A stretch of DNA of 64,000 nt from Ctena decussata. Taxonomy: Eukaryota; Mollusca; Bivalvia; Lucinida; Lucinidae. The notes under the pieces were generated by a model. It worked only from the letters and a program-made list of their open reading frames with translations, did no database searches and had not been told where the DNA came from. The position numbers were made by a program, and so were the translations under genes. Location of the stretch: the NCBI GenBank assembly GCA_963989385.1, contig OZ022499.1, forward strand, positions 54,425,757 through 54,489,756, given 5' to 3'. Below, piece after piece: positions 1 to 10,532 of this stretch (position 1 is its first letter; the number at the start of each line of letters is the position of its first letter).

Positions 1-27
1 TACTGAATCTTTTAAGGCTTCTTTATA

Positions 28-261
28 ATTGAGCCGCGACGCAAGAAAACCAACAATGTGGTTGTGCGCCCAGCGCAGACTCAGACTAGCCTGGGATTCC
101 ACCCAGTCTGATAAGAGTCTTCCCTAGGCACTTAAAGGGTAGCTAAGGGCCTAAGCTATATTCATGCGGACAGCGAAGACTCTGATCAGACTGGGCGGAT
201 GCCCAGGCTGATCTGAGTCTGCGCTGGGCGCACAACCACTTTTTTGGTTTTCTCGCGTCGC
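28..261. mobile_element. MITE-1 copy, right end split off by the RT element
   Basis: Non-autonomous inverted-repeat element that starts ATTGAGCCGCGAC after a TA at 26-27. Its right half runs to CTCGCGTCGC at 261. The expected last bases (GGCTCAAT) are missing there but reappear as GCTCAAT at 2218-2224, followed by TA. The element was therefore whole, with TA target duplication, before the reverse-transcriptase element at 262-2217 landed in it. No coding capacity. The other full and partial copies of the family lie at 21294, 32919, 43299, 46345, 50021, 50343, 60888, 61338, 62615 and 63038. Confidence 0.85.
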
Positions 262-2217
262 AAAAAGACGCAAGAAGGCCAAAACGACTGGCAGTAGCAA
301 ACTTAGGTCAAAATTTGAATCTTTGAGAAGGGAAATTAAAGCTGATGTGAAAAAGCAACATGATTTGTATGTCAATAACTTGGTCGGTGACATAAAGGCT
401 AATCCCAGAGACTTCTACAGGTACATTAATAGTCAAAAGAAAGATACTCAAGGTATCCCACCCCTAAAGAAGAGAAATGGTGGTGGTGTTGCCGAGTCAG
501 AGTTGGAACCAGCTGATGAATTTAACGGTCAGTTTTCGGATGTGTTTAACAAAAGTGAGCACACTCAAGTCCCCCTTCCTAATCGCTCGGCTCCTTTCAT
601 GGAGGACATTCATGTTTCGGCAGAAGGTGTAACGAAACTTCTTAAGGGCTTGAACCCATCGAAAGCTTTAGGACCTGATGAATTGCATCCTAGAGTCTTA
701 AAAGAACTAGCATCTGAATTAGGCCAAATGTTTGCTCATCTCTTCCAACAATCTATTGACACGGGTGAAATCCCCAAGGAATGGTCTCTTGCAAATATAT
801 GCCCACTCTTCAAAAAAGGAGACAGGTCTTTGGCTTGCAATTACCGACCGGTTTCTCTAACTTGTGTACCATGCAAGTTACTCGAACACATTGTCTGCTC
901 TAATATTATGGCACATTTGGATGAACATAACCTTTTGTCAGACAGACAATATGCTTTCCGTAAGAAACATAGCTGTGAAACTCAATTGATCACGGTTATA
1001 AATGACTGGGCTAAAATCTTGGATAAAGGCGGTCAGGTTGACACTTTTATCTTGGACTTCGAGAAAGCTTTTGACACTCCCCCTCATGAATTACTTAAAT
1101 GTAAGCTATACGGCTATGGTTTTGGTGGGAAGACTCTGAAATGGATAGATTCCTTTCTCTGTTACAGGCAGCAGCGGGTGGTGGTAAATGGAGTTAAGTC
1201 GGATTGGGCCCCGGTTTTGTCGGGTGTCCCCCAGGGCACCGTGCTTGGACCATTGTTGTTCTCGTTATACATTAACGATATAACAGAAAATATTGACTCG
1301 GAATTAAGACTTTTTGCTGACGACTGTGTTTGCTATCGTGAAATCAGAGATATTGAAGACACCGTGAAACTTCAGGAGGATATAGATCATTTAGGTTGTT
1401 GGGCAAGGAGTTGGGGCATGAGATTTCAACCTGTTAAATGCAATATGATGCAAATTACAAGGAAACGGATCAAGAAGATCAATGCTTCTTATACCTTAGA
1501 GGGAACGGTCCTCAGTAATGTAGAAACTATCCAGTATCTCGGCATAACCATTGCCAATGATTTGAAATGGAACACACATGTCAGTAATATTTGCACAAAG
1601 GCTAATAGGACCCTCGGCTTCCTCAGACGTAACTTGGCAGCATGTCCACAAGATGTTAAGGAGTCAGCATACAAGGGACTGGTGCGTCCAGTCCTGGAGT
1701 ATGGCAGTTCAGTTTGGGACCCTCAAAGTATACTTCTTCAAGATGAACTTGAGAAGGTGCAGAAAAGGGCAGCTAGATTTGTAACGGGAAATTACACATA
1801 TGAAACTGGGAGTATGACTGGCATTTTGGAGAAACTTAAGTGGGTATCCCTAAAAAAGAGAAGGAAAGATAGTAGACTTATAATGCTTTACAAAGGTCTG
1901 AGGGGTGCAGCTAGTATACCCATAAATGACCTTGTTCCCCCAAATAGGCATACCAAGAATCATCATTCCCTGACATTTCAAACCCCATTGGCTGGGACTG
2001 ACATTTACAAGTCCAGTTTCTTCCCCCAGACTATTAGAGACTGGAATTCCCTGGAAGATTCACTTATTTCTGCTGCTGAGGGTGCAGAGGATTCAGTTAC
2101 TAAGTTTACTTCTCTTATAAGGGCTAGGGACTAGCTTCCCTGATTCACAGGTCCTGGTGAATTATTGTCCTTGGACGTATCACCAGTAAAAAATTCTGAT
2201 TCTGATTCTGATTCTGA
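262..2217 (+). mobile_element. 5'-truncated non-LTR retrotransposon (CR1/Jockey-like)
   Basis: A reverse-transcriptase ORF is followed by a short 3' UTR and a terminal microsatellite of about four TTCTGA units at 2193-2217. The 5' end is cut: the reading frame stays open upstream of the first start-like codon to about 260, where the host MITE begins, so the endonuclease domain is missing. This is the usual product of incomplete target-primed reverse transcription. The clade call (CR1/Jockey/Rex-like) rests on the RT motifs and the short-repeat tail. It was not tested by phylogeny. Confidence 0.85.
323..2134 (+). CDS. Reverse transcriptase, partial ORF2 of non-LTR retrotransposon
   Basis: RNA-directed DNA polymerase that copies element RNA at the target site. 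No stop interrupts 604 codons. Counting from the TTG at 323, motif A is LDFEKAFD at residues 244-251, motif B is GVPQGTVLGP at 301-310, and the catalytic FADD is at 331-334. The C-terminal part has the thumb-like LGITIANDLKWNTHV and QKRAARF motifs usual for this group. TTG is not a real start. The frame continues upstream to about position 260 with a basic, lysine-rich linker, so the true start lay in the lost 5' part. An uninterrupted frame suggests a recent insertion. Without an endonuclease it cannot move by itself. Confidence 0.9.
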   Translation: MRREIKADVKKQHDLYVNNLVGDIKANPRDFYRYINSQKKDTQGIPPLKKRNGGGVAESELEPADEFNGQFSDVFNKSEHTQVPLPNRSAPFMEDIHVSAEGVTKLLKGLNPSKALGPDELHPRVLKELASELGQMFAHLFQQSIDTGEIPKEWSLANICPLFKKGDRSLACNYRPVSLTCVPCKLLEHIVCSNIMAHLDEHNLLSDRQYAFRKKHSCETQLITVINDWAKILDKGGQVDTFILDFEKAFDTPPHELLKCKLYGYGFGGKTLKWIDSFLCYRQQRVVVNGVKSDWAPVLSGVPQGTVLGPLLFSLYINDITENIDSELRLFADDCVCYREIRDIEDTVKLQEDIDHLGCWARSWGMRFQPVKCNMMQITRKRIKKINASYTLEGTVLSNVETIQYLGITIANDLKWNTHVSNICTKANRTLGFLRRNLAACPQDVKESAYKGLVRPVLEYGSSVWDPQSILLQDELEKVQKRAARFVTGNYTYETGSMTGILEKLKWVSLKKRRKDSRLIMLYKGLRGAASIPINDLVPPNRHTKNHHSLTFQTPLAGTDIYKSSFFPQTIRDWNSLEDSLISAAEGAEDSVTKFTSLIRARD

Positions 2218-2224
2218 GCTCAAT
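2218..2224. mobile_element. Remaining right terminus of MITE-1 after RT insertion
   Basis: GCTCAAT followed by TA at 2225-2226 is the last seven bases of the MITE that begins at 28. Joining 261 to 2218 restores the TIR except for one G. The RT insertion therefore produced no visible target duplication and perhaps a 1-bp loss. Confidence 0.75.
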
Positions 2225-2226
2225 TA

Positions 2227-5200
2227 TGATCATGTACTTTTAAATGCCGAATAAATGCTTGGAAGTTGCAAGTATACCTCGAAGTTAATGATTATTACGA
2301 TCACACTAATATCAGTATAAATATACTTTATTCAAGCCGCATCAAATTCTGTTTTATTTCATGACAACAACCAGCATCGTATCGTCCGCAATAAAAGCAG
2401 TGCTAATGCCATTAGAGGCATACACCACTTAAATACACATACGAATCATAATGTTCTCATTTTTAGTGTGTCTGCTATCCTTATTTTCTTCTTCTTCTTT
2501 TTTTATGTCGTTTTGTTCGCATATTATACGTTTTTTCTTTAAACGGCGGTGTTGTTTGTCTGCAAATCACAATAATGAACACATTTTGTATTGCGGATGC
2601 ATTTAGTCCACATTGCCAAAAATCTATAGAATTTTTTTTAAAAATCTTCATTCATTATAAGTTCCATGGACAAAAGGCATTCTCAATTTCCTTATCCAAA
2701 CAATTTGTGTACATTTAATTGTGCCGGACGAAAAATAGAGAAGGGTTTGTAACAGCGGACAATTTAGCGCCGTAACAATGTAGTGTAATACCCTGCAATT
2801 GTAACGACAAGTGTGCAGTGTAGGAGCTTCATTTTTTCACTACAAAATATGAAAGATTTATATAGTGCATAATATATTTGCAGATCGTTTACCCAAATCC
2901 AAGAGTAACGGTATGTGGTATTGTTAAGGACTGCAAATATCGAGATTGTCTGTTATACCTGCATATTATAATTAAAAGAATGTATACGAAACGAGTAAAA
3001 ACTGACCTATGTATTGTGCCATTTACACACATAACGAAAAGTGGATTTATGAAACAGATCACTGAATATGGCATTAAGAGAAATGGTAAGAAAAAAGTAT
3101 CGTCAACAACGTCTTTTCCTCTCATTCATTGTAAAATAAATAGGGAAATTTATTGTGAAGTTAATCGTCAACATTTTGTCAACATTTTTCCACTGCTATT
3201 ATTAATTCACGAAAACGTTATTGAATGTTTTGTTTAATTTCGGAGCTAATGAACTCTGTCAAATGACAAAAAGATACCGGTAATAAAATATTAAAGAAGA
3301 AAGAAGATAATTCGATATTGGAAGATATTAGAACACTATCATAAAAAACGTTGTGAATTGTGGCGTATCGTAATATTTAAGACTAACGACAGCACAGTCA
3401 AAAAGGCCGTTTGGTTTAAACATATTTTGTTTCATTCAAATAAACATATAGGTACAAGTTACAAACAAGAAGTAAAGTGATCTGAACAAAAGCTATTGAA
3501 AGCTTACATAGTTTTTCTCCTAGTTTAAATCAAGCGGTGTGCACGGTAAAACAGTCAGTGATGTAAGTTAGGTTCAGTTACAGAATTACAAATTGGTGAG
3601 TCTAATTAACAAACTAATATAATAGCACTCCATTGTAGTAATCAACCGATTTTATTATGCAAGTGGGTGGTCTAAGATAAATTGACATTGTCAAGCTGAA
3701 TTAAGCAATTGAAATATAGCTATAACTTGAGCAAGTGAGCGCGGACTCATGTATATCCTCGGCCTAATTGCTGACCTTGGCCACATCCAGGGGCCTGGTC
3801 CAAACGCATAGATACTCCATATCAAAGGTAATGTATGTAATGTATGTATGTACCGAACAGAAAGAGAATGTGCCATGGTAACAGTGATAAAAGCAACCAA
3901 AAGGTCCAACGCGAAATTTCCACCTTAAAAGCCATAATAATTAGCCAATCGGATTGATTAACATTCAATATGTGTTTTTTTAACCTGTTACAACGAATTT
4001 CACAATCTGTTCACGAAGAAGGTATGTAGCTTGTTCTTATTCTTAATGAAAATGTGCTTGAATGATGTCAGACGTGGGATCTGACTGTATGAATTCCTGA
4101 TCATTGCCTATCTTTTTACTTCATATGCAAAACGCCTAAAATGGTTTCTTATGCTTCTCTTCAAAGAAGTATACACGGAGGACAAATTTACCTAATTGTT
4201 TTGCTCTATGCCAACTTTTGTTAAGTATTCTCTTGTGATGTAATTGGTTTATACAACATTTTTTCACATTTCATACATCTCTAATGCATTAATAAATATA
4301 AGATTAGGACTGAGAAGTGATTCAAAGACCCAACGGATATTCCTTCTTGGTCAACAAAGATGGCTTTATGGTAAATGAAATCAATGCTTTTCTTTCTTTA
4401 AACAATTTCCAGTGAATTTAACTGACTGTGATGAGTGTTTGGAAAGCTAAACTCAGCAGGTACTATAATATACTAATTTGTACTTGTACAGTAGCATACC
4501 AAGTTTCGTATAGATTCAAAGTTTTCAGAGAGACACGGAACTATTTGTGAATTGGTAAATGTTTTCATCAATGCACTTCCTAATATATAATTTAACTTTG
4601 TTTCTCACCTGCTAATAAGCTACGATACTGGTCCCTGCGTTCTGAAATGGGGACTTCTTTAAAAAGACAGATTTTGCCTCCCAAGGGTGAAAATAAAGTC
4701 AGTTAAGTGACCCCAGCCCCAATAGAGTTTGAGTACAAATTATTATTTGAAAAATCCATATTGGTTTCTTTCAAACTTTTTCTGAATTAATTTTGAATCG
4801 GCAGTAGCTTTTAGTCGCAGTTTGCGAGACCAAGCAGCTACAGATCAGCCTTACTTGTGCATTCCTAATACTGTTCCCATTTACCCAAGAATAAGTGTGA
4901 CCGTAGGTATTAATAAGATCTTTCGGCGAATTTCAATAAACTGATCAGTATATATATCGTTCGTGTACTAATCGGAACAACGGTCTTCAGATCTCGATCA
5001 TTTAATTAAAGGTTGGTCTGAGTTTCCGTTGTTCGAACATTCCATAAGATTTTCCTCTTACGTCATTGCGGCTCAGATATCAAATATTCGATTAAATTTC
5101 CATGATTATCACCGCATTCATATGAACTCTATGCAGGCTCATAACCAAATGTTGTTTATGAAAGTGTATGGCCTCCAAATCATCCATAAAAGCACACTAG

Positions 5201-5353
5201 CCCAACAGGTCGAGTCCAATCAAGTAAAAGCTGATTGCTAGTAGCAGTAGCAATATATTGTGTTGCTTCATTTCATTTGAAAACCAGTTTGAATACAATG
5301 TAGTAAAGTTTGACTGGTTTGATAGTAACTGAACTGGAAGAGATAGAACACTC
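2227..5353. other. AT-rich stretch without recognisable gene
   Basis: I see no domain-bearing ORF here. A 119-codon open stretch at 2878-3237 begins with TTG inside TATATTTGCAG, which resembles a splice acceptor. Its translation matches nothing I know, and the opposite strand is also open for most of it. No inverted repeat or RNA gene was noticed. Confidence 0.5.
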
Positions 5354-5556
5354 GGGAAGAGTCGGATAACTTCGGACAGCGGGGAAATTCGGACACTGAC
5401 ATTGTTTCCTTTATATGTCAGTTTTTTGGAACTAATATAAAAAAAAAATAACTGGCCAAATAGTGAAAATCCTGATGAGACGGCTCAACATGAGCCGTCT
5501 CATCTGGATTTTCACTGTTTGCAATGGTATGTCCGAAGTTACCCGACTCTCCCCTA
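5354..5556. mobile_element. MITE-2 copy
   Basis: Inverted-repeat element with ends GGGAAGAGTCGGATAAC and GTTACCCGACTCTCCCC. The subterminal CTTCGGACAGC and ATTCGGACA blocks, plus a central hairpin (GACGGCTCA / TGAGCCGTC), are shared with the copies at 20335, 23657, 44684 and 49115. No ORF. Confidence 0.8.
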
Positions 5557-6238
5557 TTAATCAATTTGGCAGTACTTAAACATACTCGTTACTACAGCAT
5601 TGTTTCGTTGCCAACTATGATATATGCCAACAGTGATACTGTCCGTCCAAGGCACGTGCAGCTCGGACACTCGATCTGAAATGTGTGATTCACTGCTTTA
5701 GTACAATTGGCATAGCTTGCCGGTACTGCCAATGTTTAAGCTGGTCTCAGAACGCGTTTACCATAGAATATGTCTGGTCATGATTTAGCTGAGGCAATCT
5801 CATATTTCGTGCGTAATGCAGGCCTGAGTCTGTGTAATCAACTGTTGTTGACGTACATGCAATATCATAAGCCAATAAGGTAGCTGAAAATAATGACCAT
5901 ACCTTTAAAAGTTTTGCTATTTTGGTATTGATAATCTATTTCTAGTATAATTAATATGCCACAAACCTGCTTAAATAAGCAGGCGGTAACATTTTTTATT
6001 TCATTTCCTGCATTTAAAATATTATTGTATTAATTTTGCAATCATTTTCATGATGTATGAAGCAAAATGTGTGCCACTGTAATTAAAATTTCCTGTTATA
6101 GGTTCTTACGGGGTTTTGTGTGTGTGTTTTTGTGTGTGTGTGTGTGTGTGTTTTGTTTTTGTTTTTGTGTTGTTTTTTTTTGTTCTTGTTTATGGCAGAA
6201 TCTAATCCTTTTTTAGGGTTTAAGCAGGTACCGTTGGT
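5557..6238. other. No gene seen; contains GT/T-rich microsatellite
   Basis: Unassigned sequence. A TG-repeat tract mixed with T runs lies at about 6111-6180. Nothing else was recognised. Confidence 0.5.
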
Positions 6239-6242
6239 TTAA

Positions 6243-6465
6243 CTCATTAATGCCTAGCATCCCATAAAGGACATTTGACAAACAGTGCAGATCCAGATCA
6301 GACGCCGCAAACGCGGCGTCTGATCAGGGTCTACACTATTTGATAATCTCTTTAAAGAAAATGAAAAATGATAAAGATAAACTAGACCAGCCACCCCTTA
6401 ATTGGATAATACACTAATCCAGCATACATGTATATGGCTAGAAGAGTCCACTGGGTATAAATGGG
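6243..6465. mobile_element. TTAA-flanked MITE, copy 1
   Basis: Bounded by TTAA at 6239-6242 and 6466-6469. The ends are imperfect inverted repeats: CTCATTAATGCCTAG on the left and CTGGGTATAAATGGG on the right. At 6287-6335 there is a strong hairpin (GATCAGACGCCGC / GCGGCGTCTGATC). A second element with TTAA flanks and a closely similar core hairpin lies at 30840-31078. The TTAA target is typical of piggyBac-type movement, but no transposase of that kind is present. Confidence 0.65.
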
Positions 6466-7071
6466 TTAAAAAATCATACCGAATGGGACTGGGCTACAAG
6501 TTCCTGCTACCTGAGACAGAGTGTACTCCCACGCTCTTGATTAGACTGTCGAGATTTTAGCCTGCCGTAAACAGCTACCTTTCTCAGTCACTACCTTAAC
6601 AAGGAAAACTATAAGATAAATTACCTTGTTCTAATGAACATTTGAAAGTACTGTTTCTTAAAGGATGGAAAATAAATATCGCAAGGTTGTTTATGAGGGA
6701 GGACCTCTGGCTATTTCAGTGCAAATGTATCTATTTCTGTTAGACTTTGATGTTTATCATATAAGAACTTACTAAGAATCACCTTTACGTTATAATGAGA
6801 TTTTAAATTGGATATGACAAAGTATTTCGTTTATTCAATATCTGAAAATGACTTAATAGTATTTATATTCTCATATCTTAGATGTAAGCACGTAAGCATA
6901 TAAGTACTATATAAAGTCAATTTCAGCTATTGTATAAACAAAATACGATGATTTTTATAACACCAAAACATGTGAGTATTTTTTGGACACGAGGACAACA
7001 TTTCCGGATTTTATAAAGCCACCTCCAAACAGACATCCATACATCAGATGAGTTGCGATGCTCAGTAACAC
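6466..7071. other. No feature recognised
   Basis: AT-rich sequence with no ORF of note, no clear inverted repeat and no RNA gene that I can see. Confidence 0.4.
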
Positions 7072-7210
7072 ACCTGGTTAACTATGTTTTCAAGCATGTT
7101 ACGAAACGCAAAAGAGCTGTTACGAAACGAAAAACGACCTGGTAACTATGACTTTTTCGTTTCGTAACAGATCTTTTTCGTTTCGTAACAGCCCTTGTGT
7201 ATACATAGTT
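7072..7210. repeat. Small inverted-repeat element with repeated GTTACGAAACG
   Basis: The outer arms read CACCTGGTTAACTATG on the left and CATAGTTAACCAAGGGTG on the right. Inside, GTTACGAAACG occurs twice and its complement CGTTTCGTAAC twice, making a fourfold internal inverted arrangement. Likely a MITE; no other copy was seen in the window. Confidence 0.6.
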
Positions 7211-7249
7211 AACCAAGGGTGAGTTTGAAACTAATGTTATAGTAACAGC

Positions 7250-7900
7250 TCTCATTATCAAACTTCATTCCGTGACAACAGTCAATGTATCAGCGTTATG
7301 ATCAGTAATCAGGCCGTAAAACATTATGTAATTCGTGTCGGGCGGAACATGCGCTTTATGGCTAATGCGATCAATGGATAGGCTAATAAACATAAACATG
7401 CACTTGCACTCTGATTAGACTACTACCATTTTGTAAGACTGTCTGTAAGCAGCTTACAGACAGTCGGGCTGATAAACATAAGAATGCGCGTGAATTCTGA
7501 TTAAACCACTGCCAATACGTAAGACTGTCTGTAAGCAGACAGCTTACAGTCAGTCTTACATAATGACAGTGATAACCAAATCTAAATAGTCGTGGGAATC
7601 TGATTGTTAGCTACTCAACAGGTTTTTGCCCAGTCGAGATCTCTTAGGAATACTTACATTTCAGTTGTCTTGTCTGAGAGTCTTGGGAACACATCCAGAG
7701 ACAAGAAAGTCGAAGTTTGTATATTACCTAGATTCCCATAATGACAGTATATGCCAATTCACTTACGTTTCTACTTATGTGATACAGTTCGTGGTCGCTG
7801 ATAAGAGGTCAATCAACAGATCTCCGAACAGAATATAAAACGAATGAAATAACAAAGAGAAAGAAGCAAAGAATGGAAAGTGACCTGATGCTGATGGTCG
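7250..7900. repeat. Dispersed repeat, copy 1, with duplicated hairpin segment
   Basis: Blocks of this stretch (AACATTATGTAATT, GGAACATGCGCTTT, AATGCGATCAA, TTTCAGTTGTCTT) recur in the same order at about 21590-22000, so both belong to one old repeat family. This copy also holds a ~100-bp tandem duplication, each unit ending in a palindrome. The first palindrome is GACTGTCTGTAAGC / GCTTACAGACAGTC at 7437-7465; the second lies at about 7519-7559. Confidence 0.5.
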
Positions 7901-8182
7901 ATGGCTACATCGCCAGCATCACAAACAATGCGACCATGCTAATATTGGCCATCATAAACAGTCCGCCTATGCCAATATTGGTCATGCACTTTTTTGGTAG
8001 ATGAAGAATTTACGTCAAAACAAAACAGAAATAAAAGTGAGATGCTTTTAAGAAGATGAAAACTGTTCACATTGCTATAATAACAATTAGCAGGAGCCGA
8101 AGTTATATCATCCTGGAACAGATAGTAATGTAAAAAGTACTGGATTAAACGTTCAACCTCACATTCCCTCTGATGCAGGTCT

Positions 8183-9868
8183 GAAACCAGAGGACCATTG
8201 GTCCTGTAGCTCACCTGAGTCCATTCATACTCAGCGTTCAAGGGTAGGTAACTCTAAAGTAAATTGTACAATGTGGCCTCATTTCAACGCTGACTGAGTT
8301 GTTAGTCTATGGAAACTTTAAAATGCCATAGCAATGAAACCACGTGAGCAACAATAATAGAAAACAATATTTACGTAGTGGCTAATGTCATGAACATGTA
8401 TGCAAAGAATCAGCTTCATCCCCTTATATAGTTTTGAGGAAAAGATTTTTGAATATTTTTTCATTTTTTTTTTCATTTATGTTGCCATCATGACAACTAA
8501 TCAAATTCTGTGATTTGGACAAAATTAATATGAATATGAATCATAGAGGACTACTCAAGAAACATTTCTGTAGGAAAAAATCCAAATAACTGCAGTGAGA
8601 TAGCAAAAATTGCGGATTTCCATTTTTCCCATTATAACCCAATGGCAGCTTTAAGTTGCCATAGCAACCAAACTGCTGGGGCAATTGCCAAGAAAGACAG
8701 TATTTTTATAGAAGATAGTACTAAGATCCTTTCTGTGAAGTTTGAGCTTTATTGGTTGCATAGTTTCTGAGGAGATGATTTTTGAATATTCTTTCTATTT
8801 TTAACCATTCGGTTGCCATGGCAACCAGCCAAATAGCTTGATTTGCATAAATTTGATATGGCTGGTTGGGGACTACTCAAGGAACATTTCTATGACTGTT
8901 TTGTCAAAATATCTGCAGTGACATAGCAATAAATGCAAATTTTCAATTTTCCCATTATAAGCCAATGGCAACTTTAAGTTGCTATAGCAACCAAACTGCA
9001 AAGGCAATTGCCAAGAAAAACAGTATTTTTATAGAGGGTAGTACCAAGATCCTTTCAGTGAAGTTTGAGCTTTATTGGTTGCATAGTTTCTGAGAAGATG
9101 ATTTTTGAATATTCTTTCTATTTTTAACCATTCAGTTGCCATGGCAACTAGCCAAATAGCTTGATTTGCATAAATTTGATATGGCTGGTTGGAGACTACT
9201 CAAGGAACATTTCTATGAAAGTTTTGTCAAAATATCTGCAGTGACATAGCAATAAATGCAAATTTTCCATTTTCCCATTATGAGTCAATGGCAACTTTAA
9301 GTTGCCATTGCAACCAAACTGCTGGAGCAATTGCCAAGAAAAACAGTATTTTTATAGAGGGTAGTACCAAGATCCTTTCCGTGAAGTTTGAGCTTTAATG
9401 GTTGCATAGTTTCTGAGGAGATGATTTTTGAATATTTTTTCTATTTTTCACCATTCGGTTCCCATGGCAACCAGCCAAATTGTACAATTAACATAAATTT
9501 CATGTGGCTGATAGAGAGCTACTCAAGGAACATTTCTGTAAAAGATTTATCAAATTATCTGCAGAGAAATAGCAATAAATGCAAATTTTCAATTTTTCCC
9601 ATACAAGTCAATGGAAACTTTAAGTTGCCATAGCAACCAAAGTTCTGAAGCGATTTGGATAAAAAACAGTATTATAGGTTCCCCCTGCCTATAGATGCTA
9701 TATATGAAATTTGGTAACAATGGGCCTTGTAGTTTCAGAGGAGATGTTGTTTGAAAATATTGACGGACGGACGGACGACGGACGGACGGACGACGTACGA
9801 CGGACGACGGATGCCTGCCTATACTATAAGCTCACCTGTGAGCCTTCGGCTCAGGTGAGCTAACAAGT
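8183..9868 (-). mobile_element. Pearl/Helentron-like element (HINE-a), about 317-bp internal repeats
   Basis: Read on the minus strand, the 5' end is TTAGCTCACCTGAGCC followed by an inverted GGCTCACAGGTGAGC. Next come a CGTC/CCGT microsatellite (9763-9812 on plus) and three to four tandem units of about 317 bp. The 3' end is CAGGTGAGC plus a hairpin (AGGACCAATGGTCCT) and CTGGTTT. This order of subterminal inverted repeat, microsatellite, tandem core and 3' hairpin fits pearl-type elements of bivalves, often grouped with Helentrons. Each unit contains the palindrome GTTGCCATGGCAAC or a variant (8811, 9135, 9464). No transposase is encoded. The family placement is inference. Confidence 0.65.
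9763..9812 (+). repeat. GACG/GACGG microsatellite
   Basis: Imperfect GACG, GACGG and GACGAC units inside the Helentron-like element next to its 5' end. CGTC/CCGT-rich tracts sit at the same place in the copies at 26465-26500 and 39077-39100. Confidence 0.85.
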
Positions 9869-10102
9869 TTGTCTCCCCGTACATCATCCATAGTGCGGAT
9901 TATATTTTATTTCCGTCCTTTGAGATCAGAGGATATGTTCTGAGGAATCTGAAATTTTAGATTGGCTTAGACTCTTATTCTATATAATCGTCTTTTATAT
10001 TATTTGGACCTTTTTATACTAACCAGTCTTTGAATCGACTGCCCAATTAAAATTAAGAAATTACAGTATGCTTTTCTCTGGTTTTGTCACCAGATATCAT
10101 CA

Positions 10103-10148
10103 GGGCCACTGATGAGGCTTTATTAGCCGAAACTGCGTAGTCTGGCCC
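10103..10148 (+). ncRNA. Hammerhead ribozyme, intact core
   Basis: All invariant positions are present in order. Stem I strand GGGCCA is at 10103-10108 and CTGATGA at 10109-10115. Stem II is GGCT (10116-10119), loop TTATT, AGCC (10125-10128), followed by GAAA at 10129-10132. A short stem III (ACT / AGT around a GCGT loop) comes next, then C17 at 10142. The other stem I strand, TGGCCC, is at 10143-10148. Stems I and II pair perfectly. This is a type I hammerhead with a three-base-pair stem III, as seen in satellite and retrozyme ribozymes. Cleavage is predicted after 10142. Activity itself is inference. Confidence 0.85.
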
Positions 10149-10486
10149 CTTTTCCTTCTTCTGAATATGTTCTCTGCTCTCGAAGGAACTCTTTAAGCTT
10201 ATTATCTTACTTTACTGCAGCTGGTGTTGTGCCCGTGTGGCGGCCGTAAAACGTCTCCCCGTACATCTTCCATAGTGAAGATAATATTTTATTTTCGTCA
10301 TTTGAGATCAAAGGATATGTTCTGCGGAATCTGAAATTTTAGATTGGTTAAGACTCTTATTCTAAATCATCGTCTTTTATATTATTTGGACCATTTTTGA
10401 TACAAACCAGTCTTTGAATCGACTGCCCTATTAGAATTAAGAAATTAAAATATGCTTTTCTCTGGTTTCGTCACCAGATATCATCA

Positions 10487-10532
10487 GGGTCACTGAGGAG
10501 GCTTTATTAACCGAAACTGCGTAATCTGGCCC
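10487..10532 (+). ncRNA. Hammerhead ribozyme, weakened second copy
   Basis: CTGAGGA at 10493-10499 fits the CUGANGA core, and GAAA is kept. Stem II has a C-A mismatch (GGCT / AACC), stem III has a C-A mismatch (ACT / AAT), and stem I (GGGTCA / TGGCCC) has one G-U pair. It lies 384 bp downstream of the intact copy. Its activity is probably reduced or lost. Confidence 0.75.

Noticed and set aside
2878..3237. 119-codon open frame
   Set aside because: Begins with TTG, matches no known domain, the opposite strand is open too, and no supporting exon structure was seen.
5473..5512. CTGATGAG followed by a strong stem, suggesting a hammerhead core in MITE-2
   Set aside because: The stem simply continues into its own complement and no GAAA or cleavage strand follows. 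It is the palindromic centre of the MITE, repeated in all copies.
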